A stretch of DNA of 64,000 bases, taken from positions 50,345 to 114,344 of the forward strand of contig CAZBBC010000003.1 of assembly GCA_964489835.1 (NCBI GenBank), written 5' to 3'. The notes under the pieces were generated by a model. That model was not told the DNA's origin. It saw only the letters and a program-made list of their open reading frames with translations, and searched no databases. Positions 26,703 to 36,435 of this stretch are shown one piece after another; position 1 is the stretch's first letter, and each line of letters starts with the position of its first letter. The translations under genes were made by a program, and so were the position numbers. This DNA comes from CAZBBC01 sp964489835. GTDB lineage: Bacteria > Calditrichota > Calditrichia > JAJRVZ01.

Positions 26703-28529
26703 ATGTGCGGAATCGTAGGATATATTGGCAATAAAAATGTAGTTCCGATACTCATTGCTGGTTTAAAAAGACTTGAATATCGAGGATATGACTCCGCTGG
26801 TATCGCAGTGTTGGAGAATAATCAGGTAATAGTTACCAAAGAAGCTGGAAAAATTTCTCGATTAGAGGAAAAAATTTACAAAGCCGATTTTAATAGTACG
26901 ATCGGTATTGGTCATACACGTTGGGCAACACATGGTGAACCAAACACTGTAAATGCGCATCCTCATACTGATGGCTCTGAGAATATTGCCCTTATTCATA
27001 ATGGTATTATTGAAAATTATACGGTCCTAAAAAATATGCTGGAAAGCAAGGGTCATCAGTTTAAATCAGATACAGATACAGAGATTGTTGCTCATCTGAT
27101 AGAAGAGTTTTATGATGGAAATTTCGAAGAAGCGTTTCGTCAGGCATTGTCTGAATTAAGCGGCGCCTACGGCTTTGCCGTTATTTCAAAGCACGAACCA
27201 GATAAATTGTATGTCGCCCGTCAGGGCAGTCCTCTTGTTGTCGGTGTTGGTGATGGCGAATATTTTATAGCTTCCGATATATCTGCAATTGTTGCGCATA
27301 CACGCAGTGTCTTTTATCTCAATGACGGTGAAATGGCCATTTTAAGTAGAAATGGGATTCAAACTAAAACCAGCGCGAATGAAATTGTTGATAAAAAAGT
27401 AGAAAATATTACCTTCGACCTGGAACGTATTGAAAAAAGTGGCTATCCCCATTATATGCTCAAGGAAATATGTGAACAACCCCAGACAATTACTGATGGT
27501 TTCAGAGGACGAATATTAATCAATGAGGGCAAAGTAAAACTAGGGGGCTTATCTGAGGTTGAAGAAAAACTGGTGGATGCTCATAAGATTATTATTCTTG
27601 CCTGTGGAACGAGCTGGCACGCTGCCTTGATCGGTGAGTATTTAATCGAAGAATATTGCAGAATTCCAGTAGAAGTCGAATATGCCTCGGAATTTCGTTA
27701 TCGTAATCCGATTCTTTCAAAAAACGATATTGTAATCGTTATTTCCCAGTCTGGCGAAACCGCAGATACGTTGGCCGCTTTGAGAGAAGGAAAAGAAAAA
27801 GGCGCCCTGGCCCTGGGGATCGTTAATAGTGTCGGCAGCACGATCGCCAGAGAAACCGAAGCTGGGGTGTATATTCATGCCGGACCCGAAATTGGTGTTG
27901 CCAGTACAAAGGCATTTACGTCGCAGGTGACTGTATTATTCTTAATTATGTTGCTGATTGCGCGTAAAAAGACAATGTCAGTTGTTACTGGTCAGCAACT
28001 TTTACAGGAATTGAAAGAGTTACCTGAAAAAGTCCAAACTATTATCGCCCAGAGTCATGTTATCGAAGAGATTGCTGAAAAATATAAAGATATCAGAAAT
28101 TTTCTTTACCTGGGTCGTGGGTTAAATTTCCCAGTTGCCTTAGAAGGTGCTCTTAAATTAAAAGAAATATCCTATATACATGCCGAAGGTTACCCGGCAG
28201 CAGAGATGAAACACGGACCGATCGCTCTTATCGATGAGGATATGCCGGTCGTATTTATTGCCACACATGATCAAATTTATGAAAAAGTTATAAGCAATCT
28301 CGAAGAAGTCAGAGCAAGGAGGGGAAAGATCATAGCCATTGCCAACCATGGTGATAAAAAAATAGAAAAATTAGCTGATCATATTATTTATATACCTGAA
28401 ACATGTCAGGCTCTTATACCCATACTAGCTGTTATTCCATTACAATTATTGGCATATTATATTGCAGTTAAACGTGGTTGCGATGTCGATCAACCGCGCA
28501 ATCTTGCAAAAAGCGTAACCGTTGAATAA
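26703..28529 (+). CDS. glmS: glutamine--fructose-6-phosphate aminotransferase (isomerising)
   Basis: Makes glucosamine-6-phosphate, the first step to UDP-GlcNAc for peptidoglycan and lipopolysaccharide. The start must be ATG 26703: it gives Met-Cys-Gly-Ile-Val-Gly, where Cys becomes the N-terminal nucleophile after Met removal, and AGGAGGTGAT lies just upstream. An upstream in-frame GTG is ruled out by this. The amidotransferase half is followed by two SIS domains (SQSGETADTLAAL; STKAFTSQVT) and the C-terminal NLAKSVTVE. 608 residues. No glmS ribozyme is seen in the ten-base spacer after guaA. Confidence 0.97.
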   Translation: MCGIVGYIGNKNVVPILIAGLKRLEYRGYDSAGIAVLENNQVIVTKEAGKISRLEEKIYKADFNSTIGIGHTRWATHGEPNTVNAHPHTDGSENIALIHNGIIENYTVLKNMLESKGHQFKSDTDTEIVAHLIEEFYDGNFEEAFRQALSELSGAYGFAVISKHEPDKLYVARQGSPLVVGVGDGEYFIASDISAIVAHTRSVFYLNDGEMAILSRNGIQTKTSANEIVDKKVENITFDLERIEKSGYPHYMLKEICEQPQTITDGFRGRILINEGKVKLGGLSEVEEKLVDAHKIIILACGTSWHAALIGEYLIEEYCRIPVEVEYASEFRYRNPILSKNDIVIVISQSGETADTLAALREGKEKGALALGIVNSVGSTIARETEAGVYIHAGPEIGVASTKAFTSQVTVLFLIMLLIARKKTMSVVTGQQLLQELKELPEKVQTIIAQSHVIEEIAEKYKDIRNFLYLGRGLNFPVALEGALKLKEISYIHAEGYPAAEMKHGPIALIDEDMPVVFIATHDQIYEKVISNLEEVRARRGKIIAIANHGDKKIEKLADHIIYIPETCQALIPILAVIPLQLLAYYIAVKRGCDVDQPRNLAKSVTVE

Positions 28530-28545
28530 ATCTGAGGTATCCAGC

Positions 28546-30411
28546 GTGAAAAGAAAATCTTGGTCATTGTTTTATTTCTTTCTTTTTTTCAGTCTGGTTA
28601 TACAGACATCTGCCCAGCAATCTTTAGAAAGAGAGAAATTTATACTTGAAAAAAATGTGCAGTTGTATCAGCAAGGCAAATACAGCCAGGCAGAACAAAA
28701 TTTTTCTCTTTTAGTTTCAAAACTGCCCGATAGCCCTTTGTTAACTACTAATTATCTGATGTTGGTTAAGAGTAAATACAAATTGGGTGATTATATCAAT
28801 ACGATCGAACAATGTAAAAAATTTCTCATGGAATTCCCAAATAGCAGCTACTGCGATGATGTCCTATTTGCTATGGGGAATTCTTACTACCAGTTGAATC
28901 GATTCGCCACTGCGGCGAGAACCTGGTTAAATTCATTGGAAATATGTGATGATCAGAGAATGGTAAGAAAACTTGAAACTTTTATTACAGGAACTATCAA
29001 ATACAAATTAAGAAATGAAGAAATTGATAATATAGTGACGGATATGAGCACATCAGAAGATGGGCAAATGCTGGTAACACTGGCCTGGGCAAAGAAGGAA
29101 TTTGAAGAGGGATCAAGTTCGCTGGCCCGAATTAAATTAGAAGAATCATTAAAGAATTTTCCAGACAGCAGATATTCACATCAAGCAATGGAACTATTAG
29201 CAAGTGGTGGTAATCCCGCGTCCAGGGATGAACGTTTCGCCTTACTATTACCTTTGAGTGGCTTTAATGAGGATCTTGGTAAATCTATTCTAGAAGGCGT
29301 ACAGTTAGCGCTAGATGAGTATAATGCCCAATACGATTTAGATCTGAAAATAACGGTTAGAGACTATGGCCAGGAAATTACGACAGCGATAAAAAGTTTT
29401 AAAGATCTTGCTCAGAATCAAAACCTTCTTGCTATTATTGGTCCTCTGGAAAATGATATGACAGCGGCTTGTGCGGCACTATCGGGTTACGAACATTTAC
29501 CTGTTCTGAGTCCGACAGCAACAGAGAACAAATTAACTGAATTCAGCGATTATTTTTTCCAACTTAATTCCCCGGTTAATATTTCCGCAGAAAGTATTGC
29601 CCAATATGCTCTGGACAGCTTAAAACTTAAGCGATTTGCTACGTTTGCACCAATTGAAGATCATTTTATCAAAATGGTTAACACGTTTACAGAAACTGTT
29701 CAAAAATCCGGTGCAGAAATACTGGCCCAAGCGTGGTATTATCCCGGTGACCAGGATGTATTTAAACAATTTATGAAATTGAAAAGGGTGGGATTGAAAT
29801 TGGCATTTTCTGATTCTGTTCTTCAAAAAACACCGGATATAACACCTGGAGAATTGGATAGCCTATACAAGGTTTTTCTTTCAATGGAAAGGGAAAAGCT
29901 GGAAGAAACAAAAGTAAAAATAGATTCTGCAGATATTCCGATAAAAGTTATAGAATGTGTTTTTATTCCAATTTTCAAAGAGGATCTCCAATTTATTGCC
30001 CCCCAAATTGCTTATAGTAATATTCAAGCCCAGTATTTAGGCAATGGGGATTGGTACAATTTGGAAGAATTAAAGAAAAATAAAAATTATATTAATGGTA
30101 TCATATTTGGGACGGATGGTTATTTAAATGAAGAAAGCTGGGATTATCGCCGTTTTCGGAATGAATACCGTAATAAGTTTAAAAAATCACCTTCCATTTA
30201 TGCCATACTCGGATATGATTCATTTAAATATGCGATACAAGCTTTTGACCCACAGATCAAGAATATGTCACGGAATCAATATTTTCAAAATTTAAAATCT
30301 CTAAATAAATATAATGGCATTTACCGGGTGATTGATCTGAATAAAAAAAGGTATAATAAAAGCTTTCAGCTTTTAAAGTACAATTACGGACAGATAATTC
30401 CTCTTAATTGA
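28546..30411 (+). CDS. TPR plus periplasmic-binding-fold protein (LpoA-like architecture)
   Basis: GTG 28546 is favoured as the start because GAGGT sits seven bases upstream; an in-frame TTG at 28522 is the alternative. A signal peptide (core LFYFFLFFSLVIQ, end SAQQ) without a lipobox Cys is followed by TPR/outer-membrane-assembly-like helices (about 25-210). Then comes a type I periplasmic-binding fold beginning FALLLPLSGFNEDLGKSI and including IIGPLENDMTAACAAL. The order TPR then binding fold is that of LpoA, the outer-membrane activator of PBP1a, and of Leu/Ile/Val-binding relatives. Placement after glmS fits a cell-wall role. Ligand unknown; about 621 residues. Confidence 0.8.
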   Translation: MKRKSWSLFYFFLFFSLVIQTSAQQSLEREKFILEKNVQLYQQGKYSQAEQNFSLLVSKLPDSPLLTTNYLMLVKSKYKLGDYINTIEQCKKFLMEFPNSSYCDDVLFAMGNSYYQLNRFATAARTWLNSLEICDDQRMVRKLETFITGTIKYKLRNEEIDNIVTDMSTSEDGQMLVTLAWAKKEFEEGSSSLARIKLEESLKNFPDSRYSHQAMELLASGGNPASRDERFALLLPLSGFNEDLGKSILEGVQLALDEYNAQYDLDLKITVRDYGQEITTAIKSFKDLAQNQNLLAIIGPLENDMTAACAALSGYEHLPVLSPTATENKLTEFSDYFFQLNSPVNISAESIAQYALDSLKLKRFATFAPIEDHFIKMVNTFTETVQKSGAEILAQAWYYPGDQDVFKQFMKLKRVGLKLAFSDSVLQKTPDITPGELDSLYKVFLSMEREKLEETKVKIDSADIPIKVIECVFIPIFKEDLQFIAPQIAYSNIQAQYLGNGDWYNLEELKKNKNYINGIIFGTDGYLNEESWDYRRFRNEYRNKFKKSPSIYAILGYDSFKYAIQAFDPQIKNMSRNQYFQNLKSLNKYNGIYRVIDLNKKRYNKSFQLLKYNYGQIIPLN

Positions 30412-30501
30412 CCCTATATTTTGGGAGTCTTAACATCAGCCGACATTTTTTCTATCTGTTTTTGTCATATTGAGAATATATTTTAGCGATTTGTAAATAC
30501 A

Positions 30502-31254
30502 ATGGAGGACAACGTTTACATTACGTTTAAAGTTTTTGATCCTTTTGAGAAAATCGTTTGTGCATTTTCCACCCGGGCGATAGAGAAACGTGAAGAAATT
30601 CATATGAGCAAAAAGAAAGGGAATGTTGCTTTTCACGATCCAAACCCTAATTTATTAAATCACAATCACTTTTTTTCCCAATTAAAGATATCAAAAGACA
30701 CGATTGTATTCCCCGACCAAATTCATTCATCAAATGTCAGATATGTATCCACTCCGGGAATTGTACCCAAAACCGATGCACTCATTACCCAAACCCGGGG
30801 TCTGTTTTTAAGTATTCAAACCGCTGATTGTTTTCCCATTTTCTTATATGCGCCCAAAAAAGATGTGGTAGGTGTTATCCATGCCGGATGGCGAGGAGTC
30901 AAGCAGGGTATTGTTTTCAGAACCCTGCATATCATGGAACGTGATACCGGTGTGGATATGTCAGATATTCATGTCGCGATTGGACCAGGAATACAGAAAG
31001 AATGTTTTGAAGTACAGGCAGATGTATTCAAACAGTTTCCTGAAAAATATTTGAGTAAACATACTGATATTACAAAAAGATATCTTGATTTGTGTGGATT
31101 TATTAAAGACGAATTTACCACCAATAATGTTCCAGATCGTCAAATCTATGTGAAGGATGACTGCACAAAATGCCGGAATGATTTATACTATTCTTACCGT
31201 TTGGAGGGACAAAAAAGCGGCCGTATGATAGGCGTTATCGGGATGCGCGATTAA
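30502..31254 (+). CDS. pgeF: PgeF/YfiH-type multicopper-like purine nucleoside enzyme
   Basis: Member of the YfiH/PgeF (DUF152) family. Members show adenosine deaminase and purine nucleoside phosphorylase activity, and in E. coli PgeF edits peptidoglycan precursors. The hallmark residues are present: FSTR near the start, QTADCFP, VIHAGWRGVKQGI (metal His), GPGIQKECFEV and CTKC...YSYR. 250 residues, typical. ATG 30502 is the first possible start; GGAGG lies just inside it, so the ribosome site is unclear. Position after glmS and the LpoA-like gene fits either a cell-wall or a nucleoside role. Confidence 0.92.
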   Translation: MEDNVYITFKVFDPFEKIVCAFSTRAIEKREEIHMSKKKGNVAFHDPNPNLLNHNHFFSQLKISKDTIVFPDQIHSSNVRYVSTPGIVPKTDALITQTRGLFLSIQTADCFPIFLYAPKKDVVGVIHAGWRGVKQGIVFRTLHIMERDTGVDMSDIHVAIGPGIQKECFEVQADVFKQFPEKYLSKHTDITKRYLDLCGFIKDEFTTNNVPDRQIYVKDDCTKCRNDLYYSYRLEGQKSGRMIGVIGMRD

Positions 31255-31422
31255 AATTAATCGTTGATAAATGCCGGAATAAAATCGATTGCTTTTTTGT
31301 TAAGACATCTTTATACTTATCAGAAAAATTTAGTATATTTAGTATATTCAACGACGGGTGAACAGGACAAGCCACATTATATATACAAAGCCAATTAACA
31401 CATTTAACAAATGGAGGTAAAA

Positions 31423-31983
31423 ATGTACAAGATTCGCTTACTCACGTTGGTTGCAGTTATTTTACTACTTACGATACCGGTTTCAGGATCAGATATCGGT
31501 CTCCACAGAGTGGCCCCAAAGGTCGGGCTTCTTTTTCCTTCTACTGATGGCATTGAGTACGGTGTTGGATTTATGCTTGGTGCAGCTGCTGATATGGGAG
31601 AACTTACTGATAATTTGTTTCTTGTCCCTTTAGTTTCATACTGGACCATCGGTGGAAATGTCGAAGGAGCTAATTCTCTAGATGTATCAATGTCAAATTT
31701 TCAAATAGGGGCAGATGTTCATTATTATATTGAAAATGTTGAAGGATTATACGTTGGTGGGGGACTATCAATAAACTTTGAATCCGTGAGTATAGATTAT
31801 AATATTCCGGGATTTGGAAGTGGAAGCGAGTCCGGTTCCGAGACTGATGTTGGATTTGGGATTTTGGGAGGATTTGAAATACCGGTTGGTAAAAATACTG
31901 GCTTTGCTCAGGCCAAGTATAATATAATTTCTGATTTTAATACCTTCGAAATAAATATCGGTATGTGGTTTGATATGAATTAA
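31423..31983 (+). CDS. small outer-membrane beta-barrel protein
   Basis: ATG 31423 is set by GGAGGT six bases upstream. The signal peptide (core LLTLVAVILLLTIPVSG) is followed by repeated short amphipathic strands with many Gly, such as VGFMLGAAADMG and YVGGGLSINFESV. It ends in INIGMWFDMN rather than a terminal Phe. 186 residues, resembling eight-stranded OmpA/OmpX-like barrels (porin family domain). A strong terminator follows. It shares length and layout with the gene at 32286. Confidence 0.72.
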   Translation: MYKIRLLTLVAVILLLTIPVSGSDIGLHRVAPKVGLLFPSTDGIEYGVGFMLGAAADMGELTDNLFLVPLVSYWTIGGNVEGANSLDVSMSNFQIGADVHYYIENVEGLYVGGGLSINFESVSIDYNIPGFGSGSESGSETDVGFGILGGFEIPVGKNTGFAQAKYNIISDFNTFEINIGMWFDMN

Positions 31984-32001
31984 ACCATAAAAACGTAGTG
32001 T

Positions 32002-32030
32002 AAAAGCGGCTGTAATGCCGCTTTTTTTTT
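32002..32030 (+). terminator. Rho-independent terminator
   Basis: AAAAGCGGC (32002-32010) pairs with GCCGC TTTT (32016-32024), followed by a further T run to 32030. Confidence 0.92.
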
Positions 32031-32285
32031 ATCTGATTTTGATCGGTCGATATTAATAAAGATGTGATATTCGTTAATATTTTAATTTTTTCTTCCGATA
32101 AATTATATACACGAATAAAATGAACAATATAGACGCTCTGGGACAAAATATCTATTGCTCTTTTGCCGATTAGGGTACAATGACAGAAATAATCCCGGAA
32201 TCTTTGCAGAGATTGTAAAGAATCATGATTGTTTGCTTCGGATATACAGACGTTTAATTAATAATAAACATGATCGGGAGGTATT

Positions 32286-32846
32286 TTGAAAAAATATTAT
32301 TTCATCCTGGGAGTACTTCTGGTCTTCTCCATAGTAAATCCCCTATTTTCCCAAGCCAGACTTATTAAATCAGTAGGAGTCGGTGCTGGCATTAATCTGC
32401 CACAGGGAGACTGGGATCCCGGTTATTTACTCTCTGCCCAAGCCAACTTTGGAGAAGTTTTGAAATATATTTTCGTTTCACCATTCTTTAAATATTCCAC
32501 TGCGAACCAAACAAAAGAATTTGAAGACATCTCTGAAGATCTTTCTATTAATCATCTGAGTATCGGTGCTAAAATTATCGGTTATTTAAACGCCAGACCC
32601 AAAGGATTTTATGTCGGGGGAGCAATAAGTTTTAACATTATTTCTTCTGAATCTATTATTCTGGGGCAATTCAATCAAAACAGGAAAATCCGGGAAAATA
32701 ATACCACAAAAGTCGGATTTGCTGGATTAGCAGGTTATCTGTATCCCCTTAAATTTATTTCTATTTTTGTAGAATCCGATTATACATTGATTCCCGGTGG
32801 ATATAACAATTTTATCGTCTATACTGGTATAAATCTTAGTCTATAG
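32286..32846 (+). CDS. small outer-membrane beta-barrel protein
   Basis: TTG start at 32286, supported by GGGAGGT five bases upstream and a good signal peptide (MKKYYFILGVLLVFSIVNPLFSQ region, cleavage after FSQ). The mature part has glycine-rich strands (VGVGAGINLPQGDW, YVGGAISFNIISS) and ends in GINLSL. 186 residues, the same as the upstream barrel, with similar strand pattern (KYST / YWT, YVGGxxSxN), so the two may be distant paralogues. Function unknown. Confidence 0.7.
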   Translation: MKKYYFILGVLLVFSIVNPLFSQARLIKSVGVGAGINLPQGDWDPGYLLSAQANFGEVLKYIFVSPFFKYSTANQTKEFEDISEDLSINHLSIGAKIIGYLNARPKGFYVGGAISFNIISSESIILGQFNQNRKIRENNTTKVGFAGLAGYLYPLKFISIFVESDYTLIPGGYNNFIVYTGINLSL

Positions 32847-33067
32847 TACATAAACAATTTGCATTAACCGTGGCGTACAGGAGATAGATTATGATACTCT
32901 GTAAACCGGCTAACTCCTGCATAATGGCAGTTATGTGTATAACTGATAAGGTTGAACAATTTTTAACTTGTTTAAAATTGAAGTGATGGCACTACCTGAT
33001 TTTACCTCCATAAAAATAATCGATGTCTCTAGCTGTCCTGCATACGCAGATAAATAATTTAGAATAA

Positions 33068-34692
33068 ATGAAACAGAAATTAGATTTTTTTTCCTCTCGA
33101 TGGTCATTTTTACTTGCGGCTGTGGGTATGGCGATTGGTGCCGGAAATATCTGGCGCTTTCCCCGTCTGGCCGGACAATATGGTGGTTCTTTTCTTATCC
33201 CATGGGTAATATTTCTTTTTCTCTGGTCAATACCACTTATCGTTATTGAATTTTCGCTGGGTAAAAATTTCCGTATGGGAGTTATCGGCGTTTTCAGTAA
33301 GGGATTAGGTAAATCCTATACCTGGATGGGGTGGTTTGTAGCACTTTGTACGATGGGGATCATGTTTTATTATTCGGTTGTCTGCGGTTGGAGTTTGAAA
33401 TATTTTATTATGGGATTATCCGGNNNNNNNNNNTAGTTCTTGTGGTGCTTAGTTTTTTTTTTTTTGTGTTGAGAATTGTTTTGATGATATCTATGCTTTC
33501 TTTTTTTATGTTTGGGTATTTAAGAATGCAGATTTATATGTTTTTGGTGGTGTTTTGTGGTAGTTTGAAATATTTTATTATGGGATTATCCGGCAATTTG
33601 GTCGATCTCGATCATTTGCAGTTTTGGGAGACCTACACAACGGCTAACTGGGAACCTGTTTTTTTCCATACAATTGCGGTTTTAAGCGGTAGTTTTATCT
33701 TATATTTCGGTATTCAAAGAGGTATAGAAAGAGCTTTAAAATATTTAATTCCTTTACTATTTATCTTAATCACCCTAGCCGCAATCAGTGCATTATTATT
33801 ACCAGGAGCAGAGAAGGGTTTAAAGTATTTTTTTCGGGTAAGATTAGAAGATTTATTAAACTATAAGGTGTGGCTGGAGGCACTGTCACAATCTGCCTGG
33901 TCAACCGGTGCCGGCTGGGGATTAATTCTTACCTATGCCAATTATGTAAAAACCAAGGAAAGCGCCGTAAGTAATGCCTTGATGATTGGCCTCGGTAATA
34001 ATCTGGCATCTTTAATTTGTGGTTTGGCTATTATTCCTACTGTTTTTGCTTTATCCCCTTCAATCGAAGAGGCCCATCTGGCACTGCAAGCAGGAAATCA
34101 GGGATTGACCTTTATTTATCTCCCCCAGCTTTTTAATCACATGGCAAATGGCCTGATAATGACCCCGGTGTTTTTTATCGCATTATTTATTGCCGCGATA
34201 TCCAGTTTAATCGCTATGCTGGAATTAGCTGTCAGATTGATCATGGACTACGGATATTCCCGGCACCAGGCAGTGACAGCGATCGGAGTTCTGGTTATTA
34301 TTGCCGGAATCCCTTCTGCTCTCTCTTTAAATTTTTTTAATAATCAAGATTGGGTATGGGGGATCGGATTATTACTTTCTGGCTTTTTCTTTGTTTTTTT
34401 CACTTTAAAAACCGGCATCATCACTTTTGTAAAAAAATATTTACGATACGAACAATCTGTTCTGCTAAAAAGAAACTGGTTTATAAAATATCTGCTTTTC
34501 ATAACGATTATTGAATTCGTATCAATGTTTCTCTGGTGGTTCTTTCAATCTATAAACTGGTATCCTCAAAATTGGTGGAATCCTTTTAATCAGTTAACGA
34601 TTGGTACTTGTTTGTTTCAGTGGATTATTGTAATCTCCGTAGGTTATATGTTTAGGACTAAATTGTCTCATATAAGAGATAATAGATCATAA
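33068..34692 (+). CDS. sodium:neurotransmitter symporter (NSS) family transporter, broken by misassembly
   Basis: LeuT/MhsT-type Na+-coupled amino-acid transporter. The N-terminal part (33068-33423) has the signature RWSFLLAAVGMAIGAGNIWRFP and GGSFLIPW; the C-terminal part (33594-34692) has the remaining membrane helices. Between them lie ten N and about 128 bases of C-poor sequence. The 32 bases before the N run (33392-33423) recur exactly at 33562-33593. Joining 33423 directly to 33594 restores one frame (…GLSG-NLVDLDH…) of 484 residues, a normal NSS length. The gene is therefore probably intact in the organism. Substrate unknown. Confidence 0.88.
33424..33593. other. scaffold gap with spurious duplicated flank
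   Basis: Ten N (33424-33433), then a T/G-dominated stretch to 33561 that makes no protein sense. It is followed by an exact repeat (33562-33593) of the 32 bases preceding the gap. The pattern points to a bad contig end, not to a biological insertion. Confidence 0.85.
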
Positions 34693-34743
34693 CATTGATA
34701 CACTTATTTTATAATTTAAGGTGTGTTTTTAAAAGTCTATTAC

Positions 34744-35754
34744 ATGAAACAAATCTCGGTTAAATCATTTTCGAATTATTTTAATCATTCATTAGAAGAG
34801 CGTCTCTTTGTGATTTATGGGGAGGAGCGTTATTTCTTTGACAGGCTGCTGGAAAAGATAGAAACTGCTGTATTTAAGAATAAAGCCGATAAAGATCTGA
34901 ATTACCATGTTTTTTATGGAACAGAATCTTCGATATCGGATATTCTTACCGCTTGTTTGTCCTACCCGATGCTAGCCGACCATAAATTGGTTGTGGTAAA
35001 GGAGTTTGATAAACTTCCGGTCATTGATAAAGAAAGCTTCTTAAAATATATTTCCAATCCGCAGTCAAGCACCCTTCTCGTTTTAATCGCCGACAAATTC
35101 GGGGGCAACAAATTTTACAATGATCTACTAAATCAGGCAGTCTCTGTTAACTGCAAGACTTTGAGTAACGGGGAAGTTTATCAATGGAGTGTCGAGAGAT
35201 TTACAGCTGCCGCGATTAAATTCAATAAAGACAGCATTGCATTTTTAATTGAGAACATTGGTCCAAATTTATCACGACTTGATCTTGAAATTGAGAAGAT
35301 CATTAACTTTTTAGGATCTGATCAATTATTGACAATTGAGTTAGTTTCTCAGATAACCGGTTTTGCACGCGAGGTGAATATCTTTAATTTTCAGAAAGTG
35401 TTAGCCGCAAAAGATCTGGGAACTGGTTTGAAAATTGGTTACCATCTTCTGGAACAAGGTCAGTCCCTGGCAGCAATATTACCGATGGTTTTTATTTTCT
35501 TCCGGCGAATTTGGATAGTAAAGCAGTTGATTAATAAAAATAATTCCCAAAAGGAAATTCTTGAAATGTTGGGCGGAACATCCTATTCTTATAGAGATAT
35601 TTTTGCTTCTTATGGCAATTTCAGCTATCAGCATTTAGAATTAATTTTTGAGAAACTTTTAGAAGCAGAATTTCAGCTAAAGACTTCTCAAAAATCGTCG
35701 GAATCTATTTTAACCATTCTTAGTTATTTTATTTGTAATTTTACAAAAAATTAG
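34744..35754 (+). CDS. holA: DNA polymerase III subunit delta
   Basis: Clamp-loader delta subunit, which opens the sliding clamp. It begins with the family pattern VIYGEERYFFDRLLEKIE near residue 23, then LVVVKEFDKLP and LLVLIADKFGGNKFYNDLL, and ends in a helical C-terminal domain with FQLKTSQKSSESIL. 336 residues from ATG 34744; an upstream in-frame GTG (34723) would add seven poorly conserved residues. HolA diverges strongly between phyla, but the layout is clear. Confidence 0.88.
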   Translation: MKQISVKSFSNYFNHSLEERLFVIYGEERYFFDRLLEKIETAVFKNKADKDLNYHVFYGTESSISDILTACLSYPMLADHKLVVVKEFDKLPVIDKESFLKYISNPQSSTLLVLIADKFGGNKFYNDLLNQAVSVNCKTLSNGEVYQWSVERFTAAAIKFNKDSIAFLIENIGPNLSRLDLEIEKIINFLGSDQLLTIELVSQITGFAREVNIFNFQKVLAAKDLGTGLKIGYHLLEQGQSLAAILPMVFIFFRRIWIVKQLINKNNSQKEILEMLGGTSYSYRDIFASYGNFSYQHLELIFEKLLEAEFQLKTSQKSSESILTILSYFICNFTKN

Positions 35755-35796
35755 GAACTAAATATTAAGTACTATGTATAAAAAAGTGTCTATAAA

Positions 35797-36429
35797 ATGA
35801 CAATGTCCAAAGAAGAAAATGTCCTCAGTCGCGCACAATCTAAAAGTCAACCAACTGATGAAGATCTTATTGCAAGATTTCAAGATGGTGACGCCTATGC
35901 TTTTGATCTTCTGGTTCGCAGATATAAAGAACCATTATTAAATTTTATTTATAGATTTATTGGTGATCTGGTTGAGGCAGAGGATATTGTTCAAGAAACT
36001 TTTTTTCGGGTTTATAAGAATAAACACTATTATAAAGAGGTGGCAAAATTTTCAACCTGGATCTATACGATAGCCGGGAATTTAGCAAAAACTGAACTTC
36101 GGCGCCGAAAGAGGAGAAAAATTTTCTCTATTCATAAAGAAACTGCCACTGAAAAAGAGTTAGAACTGCCCGATTTAAAAAGTAATCCTGAAAAAGAAGC
36201 AAACACAATTATTACAGAAAAAATAATTCAAAAGGCGATCAGTCAATTGCCTTCTAAATTTAAACAGGTGATAGTACTTCGTGATATCCAAGGTTTTTCA
36301 TACGAGGAAATTAGTGCTATTATAAAAGTTCCGCTTGGAACTGTTAAATCAAGAGTAAATCGCGCACGTCTTAAACTACAAGAAGATCTTAATTTTCTTT
36401 TAGAAGATCTTGAGGACCTTTCAAATTAA
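35797..36429 (+). CDS. ECF (RpoE/SigW-like) RNA polymerase sigma factor
   Basis: Extracytoplasmic-function sigma factor. Region 2 runs from AFDLLVRRYKEPLLNFIYRF through EDIVQETFFRVYKN and STWIYTIAGNLAKTELRRR; region 4 has LPSKFKQVIVLRDIQGFSYEEI and the helix GTVKSRVNRARLKL. 210 residues. Starts ATG 35797 or 35803 are both possible. The next gene, six bases downstream, encodes a single-span protein likely to be its anti-sigma factor, the usual arrangement. Target promoters unknown. Confidence 0.95.
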   Translation: MTMSKEENVLSRAQSKSQPTDEDLIARFQDGDAYAFDLLVRRYKEPLLNFIYRFIGDLVEAEDIVQETFFRVYKNKHYYKEVAKFSTWIYTIAGNLAKTELRRRKRRKIFSIHKETATEKELELPDLKSNPEKEANTIITEKIIQKAISQLPSKFKQVIVLRDIQGFSYEEISAIIKVPLGTVKSRVNRARLKLQEDLNFLLEDLEDLSN

Positions 36430-36435
36430 AGGATT

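Noticed and set aside
33434..33561. Frame through the T/G-rich segment after the scaffold gap, apparently extending the NSS protein
   Set aside because: The segment is C-poor, makes no sense as protein and ends in an exact copy of the pre-gap sequence; it is an assembly artefact.
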